A stretch of 49,577 nucleotides of DNA, from NCBI GenBank assembly GCA_001803205.1, contig MHBE01000063.1:1-49577 (forward strand), in the 5' to 3' direction. The stretch's first letter is position 1, and every line of letters begins with the position of its first letter. The stretch is from Lentisphaerae bacterium GWF2_38_69. Lineage in GTDB: Bacteria; Verrucomicrobiota; Lentisphaeria; Victivallales; GWF2-38-69. A program made the translations under genes and the position numbers. The notes below the pieces were generated by a model. That model saw only the letters and a list, made by a program, of their open reading frames with translations. It searched no databases and was not told the DNA's origin. This document shows positions 8,396-16,754 of this stretch, in pieces.

Positions 8396-9805
8396 ATGAG
8401 AGGAAAGCATACAGTTGAGAAAGTCGGCGGCACTTCCATGTCCCGTTTTGGGGAAGCCATGCAGAATATGATTATAGGCAGACGCTCTAAAAATGAACTT
8501 TACAATAGAATATTTGTTGTTTCAGCCTACGGTGGAATTACAAATATGCTCCTTGAGCACAAAAAAACAGGCGAAAATGGGGTTTATTCATATTTTGCAG
8601 CTGGAGATGATAGATGGGAGAGCGCACTTGATGAAGTAAAGGCAAAGATGATCGAATTCAATGCGTCTTTTAAGGCTATCGGTCTGGATACCAACAAGGC
8701 TGATAAATTCGTAATAGACAGAATGGAAGGGATCAGGAATTGCCTTAAAGACCTGGTCAGAGTAAGATCTTACGGTCACCTTCCCCCCAAAAGCTATCTT
8801 CCCCCGAGCAGGGAATTTTTAAGTGCAGTCGGCGAAGCTCATAGCGCTTATAATTCAACTCTCATTCTCCAAGCGAATGGAATAAACGCTGTTTATGTTG
8901 ATCTTACGGGGTGGAAGGAAACTCAAACATTACCGCTTAATGAAGCTATCAGAAAAGCATTTGAAAAAATTGATGTAGAAAATGAAATGCCGATTGTGAC
9001 GGGTTATACAAAATGTTCTGAAGGAATGATGACCCATTTTGACAGGGGGTATAGCGAAATTACATTTAGCAAAATAGCAGTTATTACCGATGCGATGGAA
9101 GGAATAATACATAAGGAATTTCATTTATGCACAGGAGATCCTAATTTGATAGGAGCTGATAATGTAAAAGTTATTGGCAATACCAATTTTGATATAGCTG
9201 ACCAACTCGCCGACATGGACATGGAGGCAATACACTCATCTGCTTCAAAGGAAATGGAATTAAGAGACATTCCTATAAGAGTAAAAAATGCATTTGAACC
9301 TGAGCATATAGGGACATTGATAAGCAGAGATTTTGTTTCACCAACCCCAAAAGTTGATATGATTTGCGGGAGAAATGACTTACTTGCAATTGAAGTTTTT
9401 GATTCAAATATGGTTGGTGAATCAGGGTATGATTTTCACCTTCTTAAGTCATTTGTAGACAATGGAATAAGCTATATTGCAAAGAATACAAATGCCAATA
9501 CCATAACTCATTACATTGGAGAAAAAGAAAAAGGGATTGACAATGCTTTGAATCAAATCAAAGAAGCTTTTCCTACAGCCAATGTTGCATCACATAAAGT
9601 TGCAATTGTTTCTGTAATGAGCACAAATATGGCATTCCCGGGATTTCTTGCCAGAGCAGCCTCAGCACTTGCAGAAGCAAATATAAATATTCTTGCTGTT
9701 GGCCAATGCCTAAGGCAGGTAAACATGCAATTTATTGTCAAGCGAGACAAATTCAAAGAAGCTCAAGTAGCACTGCATAAGAAATTGGTTGAAGAATTAT
9801 TATGA
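8396..9805 (+). CDS. Aspartate kinase (HTVEKVGGTSMS type)
   Basis: Phosphorylates aspartate, the first committed step to lysine, threonine and methionine. The N-terminal VEKVGGTSMSRF is the kinase phosphate-binding motif, and AIVSVMSTNMAFPGFLARAA opens the C-terminal ACT region. I place the start at ATG 8396 (469 residues), because GAGGAT lies 8 bases upstream; a TTG five codons earlier overlaps that site. The HTVEK start resembles the ectoine-associated Ask subclass rather than the common lysC type, but no ect genes are near, so general biosynthetic use with adjacent hom is more likely. Confidence 0.9.
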   Translation: MRGKHTVEKVGGTSMSRFGEAMQNMIIGRRSKNELYNRIFVVSAYGGITNMLLEHKKTGENGVYSYFAAGDDRWESALDEVKAKMIEFNASFKAIGLDTNKADKFVIDRMEGIRNCLKDLVRVRSYGHLPPKSYLPPSREFLSAVGEAHSAYNSTLILQANGINAVYVDLTGWKETQTLPLNEAIRKAFEKIDVENEMPIVTGYTKCSEGMMTHFDRGYSEITFSKIAVITDAMEGIIHKEFHLCTGDPNLIGADNVKVIGNTNFDIADQLADMDMEAIHSSASKEMELRDIPIRVKNAFEPEHIGTLISRDFVSPTPKVDMICGRNDLLAIEVFDSNMVGESGYDFHLLKSFVDNGISYIAKNTNANTITHYIGEKEKGIDNALNQIKEAFPTANVASHKVAIVSVMSTNMAFPGFLARAASALAEANINILAVGQCLRQVNMQFIVKRDKFKEAQVALHKKLVEELL

Positions 9806-9823
9806 TCGAATCTAAATTCTAGC

Positions 9824-10771
9824 ATGGAACAACTAAATAAAAGAATATATATAGCTGGGCATAAAGGATTAGCAGGAAGCGCAATTCATAGAAAATTAAC
9901 CTCAAAAGGTTATTCAAATCTTATTTTAAGGACTGGAAAAGAATTAGATTTGCGTGATCATAACATGACTTTTGAATTCTTCAGAAAGGAAAAACCTGAA
10001 TGGGTTTTTCTTGCTGCTGGCAGAGTTGGCGGAATATATGCAAACAATACTTACCCTGTTAATTTCCTTTTGGATAATCTCAAAATACAGAACAATATTA
10101 TTGAAGCATCATATAAATTTGGAGTAGAAAAACTTTTATTTCTTGGCTCAAGCTGCATTTATCCCAAATTTGCTCCACAGCCATTGAAAGAGGAATCTCT
10201 CCTGACTTCATCTTTAGAACCTACAAACGAACCTTATGCAATAGCTAAAATCGCAGGAATAAAACTCTGTTCTGCAATGAACAGACAATATGGAACAAAT
10301 TTCGTATCAGCAATGCCTACGAATCTTTATGGGATTAATGACAACTACCACAAAGAAAATGCACATATGCCGGCAATGCTCATCCGTCGTTTCCATGAGG
10401 CTAAAATCTCAGGGCTCTATGAAGTAACAGTTTGGGGAACAGGGACGCCTAAAAGAGAGATTATGTGTTCAGATGATCTTGCAGATGGGCTTGTATTTCT
10501 TATGGGAAATTACGATTCTTCCAGTGTCGATGAAATTATTAACATAGGAACAGGCGTTGAACACACAATTAGTGAAATAGCTCAAATAATAAAAGAAGTA
10601 GTTGGTTACAAGGGAGAAATCCTCTACGATACAACAAAACCAGATGGGACGCCAAGAAAACTTATGGATGTCTCAAAAATTGCCAAACTCGGATGGAGTT
10701 ACAAAATCAATCTTATTGATGGTTTGAGGAGAGCTTATGAAGACTTCCTCGTTAACCATTCAACCAGATAG
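9824..10771 (+). CDS. fcl: GDP-L-fucose synthase
   Basis: Short-chain dehydrogenase that epimerises and reduces GDP-4-keto-6-deoxymannose to GDP-L-fucose with NADPH, supplying cell-surface glycans. GHKGLAGS (12-19) is the NADP-binding loop. The catalytic triad is visible as S109 in GSSCIYPKFAPQP, with Y138 and K142 in YAIAK. LAAGRVGGIYANNTYP is characteristic of this subfamily. Length 315 is normal. GDP-mannose 4,6-dehydratase, its usual partner, is not adjacent. No strong ribosome site is seen before the ATG, which lies 19 bp after the aspartate kinase gene. Confidence 0.94.
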   Translation: MEQLNKRIYIAGHKGLAGSAIHRKLTSKGYSNLILRTGKELDLRDHNMTFEFFRKEKPEWVFLAAGRVGGIYANNTYPVNFLLDNLKIQNNIIEASYKFGVEKLLFLGSSCIYPKFAPQPLKEESLLTSSLEPTNEPYAIAKIAGIKLCSAMNRQYGTNFVSAMPTNLYGINDNYHKENAHMPAMLIRRFHEAKISGLYEVTVWGTGTPKREIMCSDDLADGLVFLMGNYDSSSVDEIINIGTGVEHTISEIAQIIKEVVGYKGEILYDTTKPDGTPRKLMDVSKIAKLGWSYKINLIDGLRRAYEDFLVNHSTR

Positions 10772-10790
10772 TTCTTAATAAATCTTATAA

Positions 10791-11801
10791 CTATTCGATA
10801 AGACGCATCCATCCGAAAGGATCAGGAGCTCTTCCAAGCTGGATATTAACAAGGGCATTATATAGCTTCTGAATTACAGGTCCCTTTTCACTGTTGAAAT
10901 GATATGATTTATCTTCTCTAGTAATTTTATTAATCGGAGTAATTACTACTGCTGTCCCACAGGCTCCTACTTCAGAGAAGTTATCAATTTCGTTAAACTC
11001 TATAGAGCGTCTGGTAGCTTTTATGCCAATGTGATTAGCAAGGTCTATTAGAGACATATTAGTAATACTTGGAAGAATTGATTTTGATTCAGGAGTTATA
11101 TATTCCCCTGTATTAGTTACTGCAAAAAAATTACTAGAGGTAAATTCATCAAAATATTTATGCTCTTTTGAATCCAGATAAAGAACAACAGGGTATCCTT
11201 TCTCTTTTGCAATTTTAGCTGCCTTCAAACTGGCGGCATAGTTGCCTGCGAGTTTATATCTTCCTGCCCCATAGGGAGCGGCTCTGTCATAATCTTCAAA
11301 AATCAGAGCGTTGACTCCTTTTAACCCCTCTTTGTAGTATGGCCCTACCGGAGTAGCAAGAATTAAAAATATATATTCGTCACTTGGCGCTATGCCTATT
11401 TTCGGACCTGAGCCAATTATAAGAGGTCTAAGATAAAGAGAACCACCGGTTCCGTAAGGTGGAAGATAGTCAATATTGGCTGTGACCACCTTATTAACAG
11501 CATCGACAAACATTTCTTCTGTAAATGGAGTCATACAAGCGTAATTAGCCGAACTTATCATTCTTTTTGCATTTTCGATATCTCTGAAGACTCTGACTTT
11601 ACCGTCCTGGCATCTGTATACTTTTAATCCTTCAAATGCTGCCTGACCGTAATGCAGACATTCAGCAGCTATACTAAGAGAAATGTATGGATCTTTGACA
11701 AGCCTTCCTCTATCCCATTTCCCATTAATATTTTTGTATTCGATATGACAAGCAGTTGGGATATATTCAAATCCCAGTTTTGACCATTCAATACTCTTCA
11801 T
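10791..11801 (-). CDS. ilvE: Branched-chain amino acid aminotransferase
   Basis: PLP enzyme that interconverts leucine, isoleucine and valine with their 2-oxo acids. The 336-residue length and motifs such as GQAAFEGLKVYR, YLRPLIIGSG and GAGRYKLAGNYAAS (containing the PLP lysine) fit the longer eukaryotic-like BCAT subgroup, as does EVGACGTAVVITP near the C-terminus. GGGAGG lies 11 bases before the ATG. It converges with fcl and stands alone, without other ilv genes. Confidence 0.94.
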   Translation of the reverse strand: MKSIEWSKLGFEYIPTACHIEYKNINGKWDRGRLVKDPYISLSIAAECLHYGQAAFEGLKVYRCQDGKVRVFRDIENAKRMISSANYACMTPFTEEMFVDAVNKVVTANIDYLPPYGTGGSLYLRPLIIGSGPKIGIAPSDEYIFLILATPVGPYYKEGLKGVNALIFEDYDRAAPYGAGRYKLAGNYAASLKAAKIAKEKGYPVVLYLDSKEHKYFDEFTSSNFFAVTNTGEYITPESKSILPSITNMSLIDLANHIGIKATRRSIEFNEIDNFSEVGACGTAVVITPINKITREDKSYHFNSEKGPVIQKLYNALVNIQLGRAPDPFGWMRLIE

Positions 11802-12001
11802 AAATACAGCCCTCCCTTATAATTAAAAATCTTGATAAATACTATTGTAAAAAATAGCAGGTAAAAGCAATAATTAAATAAGGACAAACAATTTTATTCC
11901 CAAGTTAAATAGAGTCCTATTTACTTAACAGCATTTAATACTATACTTGTGGCTGATTCAGAAATTTCTTACAAAAAATACTATTTAGGAGAAAGAAAAG
12001 C

Positions 12002-12568
12002 ATGAAATTTTCTAGACTCATCGCAATCTCTGTTCTAACGGCAATAACAATTTTTTTTGGAGCATGCTCTAATCCTGATTCAGGGCAGATGAAACCGGGC
12101 GGAACAGATGAATTCGGAGCAGGAAGTGGTGATCTAGCATCTGGTTTTGGAATAAATGGAACTGATAGCTATGGAGATTCTGGTTCGCTTCCTGGAAGGC
12201 CTCATAATTCATGGATTCCAATTCCTGGTGTTTCTCTTGAACCAGTTTACTTCGCGTTTGATAATTATAATGTAAGTTCTCAGCAGATTCCTAGAATTGA
12301 AGCTGCAGCAAAATACCTGCAGGCTAATTCTTCTGTAGGATTGATAATTGAAGGGCATTGTGACGAAAGGGGAAGTGCTGAATACAATATGGGGCTTGGG
12401 GAAAAAAGAGCTCTTGCCGTAAGAGAATATTTAGTAAATTTGGGTATTCCTGAAACAAGGCTTCAGACAATAAGTTACGGGCTAGAGAAACCAGCTGCCG
12501 CAGAACATAATGAATCAGCATGGATGAAGAACAGAAGAGATGAGCTTATTCCTGCTAAAATGAATTGA
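12002..12568 (+). CDS. pal: Peptidoglycan-associated lipoprotein Pal (OmpA family)
   Basis: Outer-membrane lipoprotein that ties the membrane to peptidoglycan. The signal peptide ends in lipobox FGAC with the lipidated cysteine at C22. Residues about 25-75 are a Gly/Ser-rich linker. The OmpA-like domain (about 80-185) begins VYFAFDNYNV and carries IIEGHCDERGSAEYNMGLGEKRA and the NRRDELI end, the diaminopimelate-binding signature. GGAG lies 10 bases before the ATG. No tolB or tolQR is adjacent. Its presence shows a Gram-negative envelope. Confidence 0.93.
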   Translation: MKFSRLIAISVLTAITIFFGACSNPDSGQMKPGGTDEFGAGSGDLASGFGINGTDSYGDSGSLPGRPHNSWIPIPGVSLEPVYFAFDNYNVSSQQIPRIEAAAKYLQANSSVGLIIEGHCDERGSAEYNMGLGEKRALAVREYLVNLGIPETRLQTISYGLEKPAAAEHNESAWMKNRRDELIPAKMN

Positions 12569-12693
12569 TACAAAATATTTGGCTAGTCTATTGATTGGTT
12601 ATCTTTTGTAAGATGGATGTGCGAGATTATATATTTATAAGCATTTAATAATTATCTCTTCATTGTCAAGTTCACCAAAAAGCTTCAAATATA

Positions 12694-12722
12694 TTGAAAT
12701 TTATCCGTATTGTATGTAATGT
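12694..12722 (+). promoter_or_regulatory. Putative promoter of tRNA-Gln
   Basis: TTGAAA (12694-12699) and TAATGT (12717-12722) are separated by 17 bases and end 16 bases before the tRNA. The -35 is good and the -10 moderate. Confidence 0.35.
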
Positions 12723-12738
12723 ATCCGACTTTGCAAAT

Positions 12739-12812
12739 AACCCCGTGGTGTAACGGTAGCACAAGTGGTTTTGGTCCATTTAGTTGAGGTTCGAATCCTC
12801 GCGGGGTTGCCA
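12739..12812 (+). tRNA. tRNA-Gln (anticodon TTG)
   Basis: Acceptor arms AACCCCG and CGGGGTT pair perfectly. The D arm is GTG/CAC, the anticodon stem is AGTGG/CCATT with loop TTTTGGT (anticodon TTG), and the T loop is TTCGAAT. CCA is encoded after discriminator G. The gene ends 8 bp from the convergent stop codon of the metallo-hydrolase gene. Confidence 0.97.
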
Positions 12813-12820
12813 TTAAACTA

Positions 12821-13426
12821 TCAAAAATACGGATTGAATTTAAGCTCGTGATCTACTGATGTTTCAGTCCCATGTCCGGGATAAATGACAGTGTCAGGAG
12901 GAAGAGTGAGGATTTTATCTTTTATGGAAGTAAGTAATTGCTTATGATTTCCTCCTGGCAGGTCAGTCCTTCCTATTGATTCATTGAAAATCGTATCTCC
13001 TGAAATTAATATTTTTGCTTTTTTAACATAGAAGGAAGTACCTCCCTGTGTATGCCCAGGTGTATGAATTGCTGTTATTGGAGGATCAAATATAAAGCAG
13101 GAATTAGTAGTCGCCCTTTTAGTTAATCTTGGGAAGAAAGGTTCAAGTGAGTTTGCCGGGCTTTTGTATAACAACTCATCATTTTCATTTAAATAGACTT
13201 CTATATTGTACTTATGCGCTAGTTCCATAACTGCTGAAATATGATCTATATGAGCATGTGTAAGAAGTATGTAGAAAGGAATAAATGCATTTTTTTCCAG
13301 GGTTGAGATAATTGTTTGAGCTTCAGAACCAGGGTCAATTATAAATATTTTATTGTCGATTGAAAGAATATAACAGTTTGTTTCAAATGGCCCTAATACA
13401 AGTTTTTCGATAGAATAATCTTTCAT
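12821..13426 (-). CDS. MBL-fold metallo-hydrolase (glyoxalase II-like)
   Basis: A 201-residue zinc hydrolase of the YcbL/GloB-like group. THAHIDH (56-62) is the HxHxDH metal motif, followed by HTPGHTQGGTSFYV, SGDTIFNESIGRTDLPGG and YPGHGTET, giving the complete dinuclear site. The small size, without the extra helical substrate domain of classical glyoxalase II, fits the type II YcbL group. The substrate may be a glutathione-type or other thioester; it cannot be settled here. It is the last gene of a three-gene run after the response regulator and lipoprotein, 11 bp from the lipoprotein stop. Confidence 0.88.
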   Translation of the reverse strand: MKDYSIEKLVLGPFETNCYILSIDNKIFIIDPGSEAQTIISTLEKNAFIPFYILLTHAHIDHISAVMELAHKYNIEVYLNENDELLYKSPANSLEPFFPRLTKRATTNSCFIFDPPITAIHTPGHTQGGTSFYVKKAKILISGDTIFNESIGRTDLPGGNHKQLLTSIKDKILTLPPDTVIYPGHGTETSVDHELKFNPYF

Positions 13427-13437
13427 AGTATTTTTAG

Positions 13438-13971
13438 TTAGTCAGGAAGCTGCATTTCATCAAACTCTTTATCAGAAGGTGATTTACCTACAACTGGTTT
13501 AAAGAAAGTATCTGCTTCAGTAGTTCCTGGTGGTGGAATTGGCTCTCCAGTTGTAGTAAGAGCCGTGGGTCTTAGTATAAGCTTAATCGGATACCAGCCC
13601 TGATAATTGTCATAGCAGGTGCCTATGACCATAACTGAGACTTTTGGATCAGGAAGATCCCAGGTAAAAGCTACCTGTGAAAACTGTCTGGATCTGGAAA
13701 ATTTAAGCTGACTATAATAATCATATCCCCAATTCCAATAGTCATTCTTGTCGCTCATTTTATTGGTTGTGTATATCGAAGCCGTGACGAGTTTTGGGTA
13801 TGTACATCTTATATATGCTGCATTTTGAGGGGTCATTCTTGGAATATTTTCAAAAATATAATCTCTTGCTCTATCTGCAGCTGCATCCTTTCTTCCTTCA
13901 ATGCTGCAGCCAACAATAAGCAGTACTATTATCGACAGGATATAAAGCTTTGCAAAAGAACTATTTCTCAT
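13438..13971 (-). CDS. Hypothetical lipoprotein downstream of a response regulator
   Basis: I do not recognise this family. I start it at the ATG at 13971 rather than further upstream, because the resulting 177-residue protein begins with a clean lipoprotein signal (MRNSSFAKLY then a hydrophobic core ending LLIVGC, lipid cysteine C22). The ATG overlaps the last 11 bases of the response-regulator gene, suggesting translational coupling. The mature part is Tyr/Trp-rich (YWNWGYDYYSQLKF) with alternating hydrophobic strands, then a proline-rich stretch (GEPIPPPGT) and an acidic tail. It is probably a beta-rich envelope protein facing the periplasm or outer-membrane surface. Confidence 0.75.
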   Translation of the reverse strand: MRNSSFAKLYILSIIVLLIVGCSIEGRKDAAADRARDYIFENIPRMTPQNAAYIRCTYPKLVTASIYTTNKMSDKNDYWNWGYDYYSQLKFSRSRQFSQVAFTWDLPDPKVSVMVIGTCYDNYQGWYPIKLILRPTALTTTGEPIPPPGTTEADTFFKPVVGKSPSDKEFDEMQLPD

Positions 13972-14356
13972 CAAGAATTCTTCTAATTTCGAAAGCCAAG
14001 TCTTTAATTTTATGCGGTTTATGCATGAATCCCTTTGCCCCTTGTTCGTATAAATCCTCAATTTCAGATTCTGAAACATGTCCACTGGAAAGAAGTACTC
14101 TGACGCTTGGATCAATGGCCATAAGTTTATAGAAAGTGCTGTGTCCACCAAGTTTAGGCATAATCATATCTAGAAATACCAGGCTGATCTCTTTGGGATT
14201 TTGTTTATATACTTCGACAGCTTCTTCTCCATTTTCCGCTAAAATAACTGTATATCCGAGTTTCTGCAGAGCTTCAATAACAAAACTCCAGACAGCATCT
14301 TCATCATCTACAACCAAAATGGTTTCATTTTCTTTTGCATGAGGCAATTTCAACAT
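13961..14356 (-). CDS. Single-domain response regulator (receiver only)
   Basis: A CheY-like receiver of 131 residues with no output domain. Acidic pocket D17-D18 in LVVDDED, phospho-acceptor D63 in LVFLDMIMP, the switch Ser in LLSSG and the lysine of FMHKPHK are all present. I use the ATG at 14356, because an AAGGAGA ribosome site lies 7 bases upstream; a TTG seven codons earlier would overlap it. No histidine kinase is nearby, so the partner is encoded elsewhere. Its 3' end overlaps the lipoprotein start by 11 bp. Confidence 0.92.
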   Translation of the reverse strand: MLKLPHAKENETILVVDDEDAVWSFVIEALQKLGYTVILAENGEEAVEVYKQNPKEISLVFLDMIMPKLGGHSTFYKLMAIDPSVRVLLSSGHVSESEIEDLYEQGAKGFMHKPHKIKDLAFEIRRILDEK

Positions 14357-14529
14357 TTTATATCTCCTTAGAGCCAAAAGTCATTCAAATTTACTAAATA
14401 TATTTTTCAGATCTTATTCTCTGTTTCGAACGATTATAATCTAAAAAGTAAATATAAAAAGATTTTTTCAAAAAATTTATTGATACAAACTCTCCAGTTC
14501 ACATAAATATTTTAAAGTAAAGTAATTAC

Positions 14530-15063
14530 TTAATTAGTGTAAATGTCAGTGACTGCAATAACTATTAATTCCTTGTCTTTTGTAACTGCTATTGTAGTAA
14601 AATAACCACCTATATCGTATATGATTCTTGTTTCATCATCCACCCAGGCATCTATAGTTTTATCTACAATCTCCTTGCTGTTTGGAGGATTTTTGACTAC
14701 TTCATTAATGTCATTAAAATTTTCTTTCGTTTCATGGATTCGGTTATAAATCTTGGATTCAGTAAGCTCGTTTGGAATACTAATTATTTCTCCAGTTTTC
14801 GCAACAATTATATAAACTTGTGCTAGTTTTTTCTTATCAGATTCTGATAATTTTTTGATTTGTCCTATATTGTCCAAGTCAAAAATAACAAATTTTGCAT
14901 AATCTAATTTCGTTTGGATATGCTGCATTATAAAATCCCGATCCGTTATAGGGTAATTAAAGCTATTGGCTATTCTTGAACCCTTTTGAATATTATCTTC
15001 CGCATTACCTCTAAAAAGAATTCCTGTACCTAAAACAACTGTTAGCAATATTATTTTTTTCAT
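14530..15063 (-). CDS. Hypothetical secreted protein
   Basis: Not recognised. A 177-residue protein with a cleavable signal peptide (MKKIILLTVVLGTGILFRGNA, cut before EDN). The mature part has a hydrophobic strand FVIFDLDNI, then YIIVAKTGEIISIPNEL, a charged helical middle, and a C-terminal IYDIGGYFTTIAVTKDKELIVIAV. That alternating strand-turn-strand character is like a small alpha/beta sensory or periplasmic domain, but no catalytic motif is evident. AAAGGATAAG precedes the ATG. It lies between the permease and response regulator on the same strand, with gaps of about 160 and 170 bp, so it may be its own transcript. Confidence 0.7.
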   Translation of the reverse strand: MKKIILLTVVLGTGILFRGNAEDNIQKGSRIANSFNYPITDRDFIMQHIQTKLDYAKFVIFDLDNIGQIKKLSESDKKKLAQVYIIVAKTGEIISIPNELTESKIYNRIHETKENFNDINEVVKNPPNSKEIVDKTIDAWVDDETRIIYDIGGYFTTIAVTKDKELIVIAVTDIYTN

Positions 15064-15225
15064 TTCTTATCCTTTTTTGTAAAATAATTTAATTTCGCCT
15101 TTCCCTTTAATTAATCTTAAATCTTGCGTGATGGATAAATTTATTTGATCCCTTGAAATTGAAATTCTAAATTGATTCATTTCACGGAATGATGCCGGAT
15201 AAATAAGTCTTAACATCAGTAGTAT

Positions 15226-16560
15226 TTAATGAATTAACGCAAATTTCAGTGCGAAAAGAATTGCCATGATTACAAGTACCCAGTTAAGATCTCTGAACTT
15301 GAAAGTGCAAATCTTAATCAGCACATAAATAATCAGCCCGATTAATATCCCGTCAGCTATGCTGTAAGTAAGCGGTACCATTATTATAGTTATAAAAAAA
15401 GGTACAGCTTCAGTAAAATCATCAAGATTTATCTCTTTGATAGGAGCTATCATAAACAACCCTACCGTAATTAAAATTGGAGCTGTAGCCGCTGCCGGAA
15501 CCATCAGGAATATGGGTGAAAAGACTAATGCGATAAGGAAAAGAATAGAGACTGTGAGAGAAGTAAATCCGGTTTTTCCTCCCACTGCTACTCCTGCTGT
15601 GCTTTCAACAAACGCTGTTACTGTACTTGTACCTAAACATGCGCCTGCTGTTGTAGCAACCGCATCAGCAAGAAGAGCCTTATTTATACTCTTTGGTTTC
15701 TTGGTTCCAGGTTCATACAGTTTTGCTCTGTTTACACAGGCAAGAAGAGTTCCGATAGTATCAAAGAGTTCCATGAAAAGAAGAACTATCACTGTTATAA
15801 GCATGTCAACAGATAAAACTTCATGCCATATAAATTTACAGAAAATAGGAGCAAGAGAAGGGGGTAGACTTAAATATGTATTGTCTACTGGAAGTTTTGT
15901 TACACCAAAGAAAACACCTATAGCAGTGATAATTAAAATAGAAAGAAGCAGCGCTCCCTTGATATTCTTAGAAAGCAATACTGCAGTGACAACAACGCCT
16001 ACCATAGTAAGAACAACGGACGGGGAAGCGAAATTCCCAAGTGTTATAATTGCGCCGCCTTTGACTATTACTCCCGATGTAAAGAGCCCGATGAATGCTA
16101 CAAAAAGGCCAATGCCGACTGTAATAGCATGTCTCATTGATTCAGGAATAGCATTAACTATAGCTTCCCGCGCTTTGCATATGGTTAAAATTATAAAGAT
16201 AATACCTTCGAACAAAACTGCAGTTATAGCAAATTGCCATGAATGTCCCATTGAAAGAACGATTGTGAATGCAAAAAAAGCATTTGCTCCCATTCCTGGA
16301 GCACAGGCAATAGGCAAATTGGCATAAAGCGCCATAATCAATGTACCTATTACTGCTGAAATTACAGTAGCAGTAAAAACAGCTCCCGGATTCATTCCTG
16401 TTTTTGAAAGAATAAATGGGTTTACAGCAAGGATGTACGCCATTGTCATAAATGTTGTTATCCCTGCTATGGTCTCTGTTTTGACTGATGACCCCAGCTC
16501 CTTGATTTTAAACATTCTTTCAAATAAGGGAATGTTTTTTTCAGTGTTAGCTTTTAACAT
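15226..16560 (-). CDS. NCS2-family purine permease (AzgA/PbuG type)
   Basis: Inner-membrane transporter of the adenine/guanine/hypoxanthine group (COG2252). The 444 residues give about 12-14 hydrophobic segments. Family motifs include GITTFMTMAYILAVNP, MGANAFFAFT, ELFDTIGTLLACVNRA and the conserved TSTVTAFVESTAGVAVGGKTG loop. Substrate is most likely a purine base. No purine riboswitch is visible in the 190 bp upstream. The gene may feed the salvage enzymes encoded further on (adenosine deaminase, 5'-nucleotidase). Confidence 0.92.
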   Translation of the reverse strand: MLKANTEKNIPLFERMFKIKELGSSVKTETIAGITTFMTMAYILAVNPFILSKTGMNPGAVFTATVISAVIGTLIMALYANLPIACAPGMGANAFFAFTIVLSMGHSWQFAITAVLFEGIIFIILTICKAREAIVNAIPESMRHAITVGIGLFVAFIGLFTSGVIVKGGAIITLGNFASPSVVLTMVGVVVTAVLLSKNIKGALLLSILIITAIGVFFGVTKLPVDNTYLSLPPSLAPIFCKFIWHEVLSVDMLITVIVLLFMELFDTIGTLLACVNRAKLYEPGTKKPKSINKALLADAVATTAGACLGTSTVTAFVESTAGVAVGGKTGFTSLTVSILFLIALVFSPIFLMVPAAATAPILITVGLFMIAPIKEINLDDFTEAVPFFITIIMVPLTYSIADGILIGLIIYVLIKICTFKFRDLNWVLVIMAILFALKFALIH

Positions 16561-16703
16561 AAAATCTCCCCATTGATCATTTTATTTCTTCTAAAAAATA
16601 TGAAATACTAACAACAAAAAGCGATTTTAATATTTGCAAATAATCCTATCATTTCAAACTTGTTATGCAGAATATTATACAAATAGAGGAACGACCAAGA
16701 AAC

Positions 16704-16732
16704 AAAAAAAAGGAGCGTAAAAGCTCCTTTTT
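16704..16732 (-). terminator. Intrinsic terminator after gpmI
   Basis: On the minus strand GGAGC and GCTCC arms, extended by A/T pairs, enclose a short loop and are followed by a run of seven or more T. It lies about 25 bp after the gpmI stop, so it ends that transcript before the permease gene. Confidence 0.85.
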
Positions 16733-16754
16733 AATAAATTTTTATCTTTAGATT

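Noticed and set aside
13971-14151. Longer N-terminus for the lipoprotein
   Set aside because: The extension lies inside the response-regulator gene in another frame, and the lipoprotein signal begins at 13971.
15437-16327. Long 296-residue plus-strand frame
   Set aside because: It is antisense to the purine permease, whose transmembrane and family motifs are clear.
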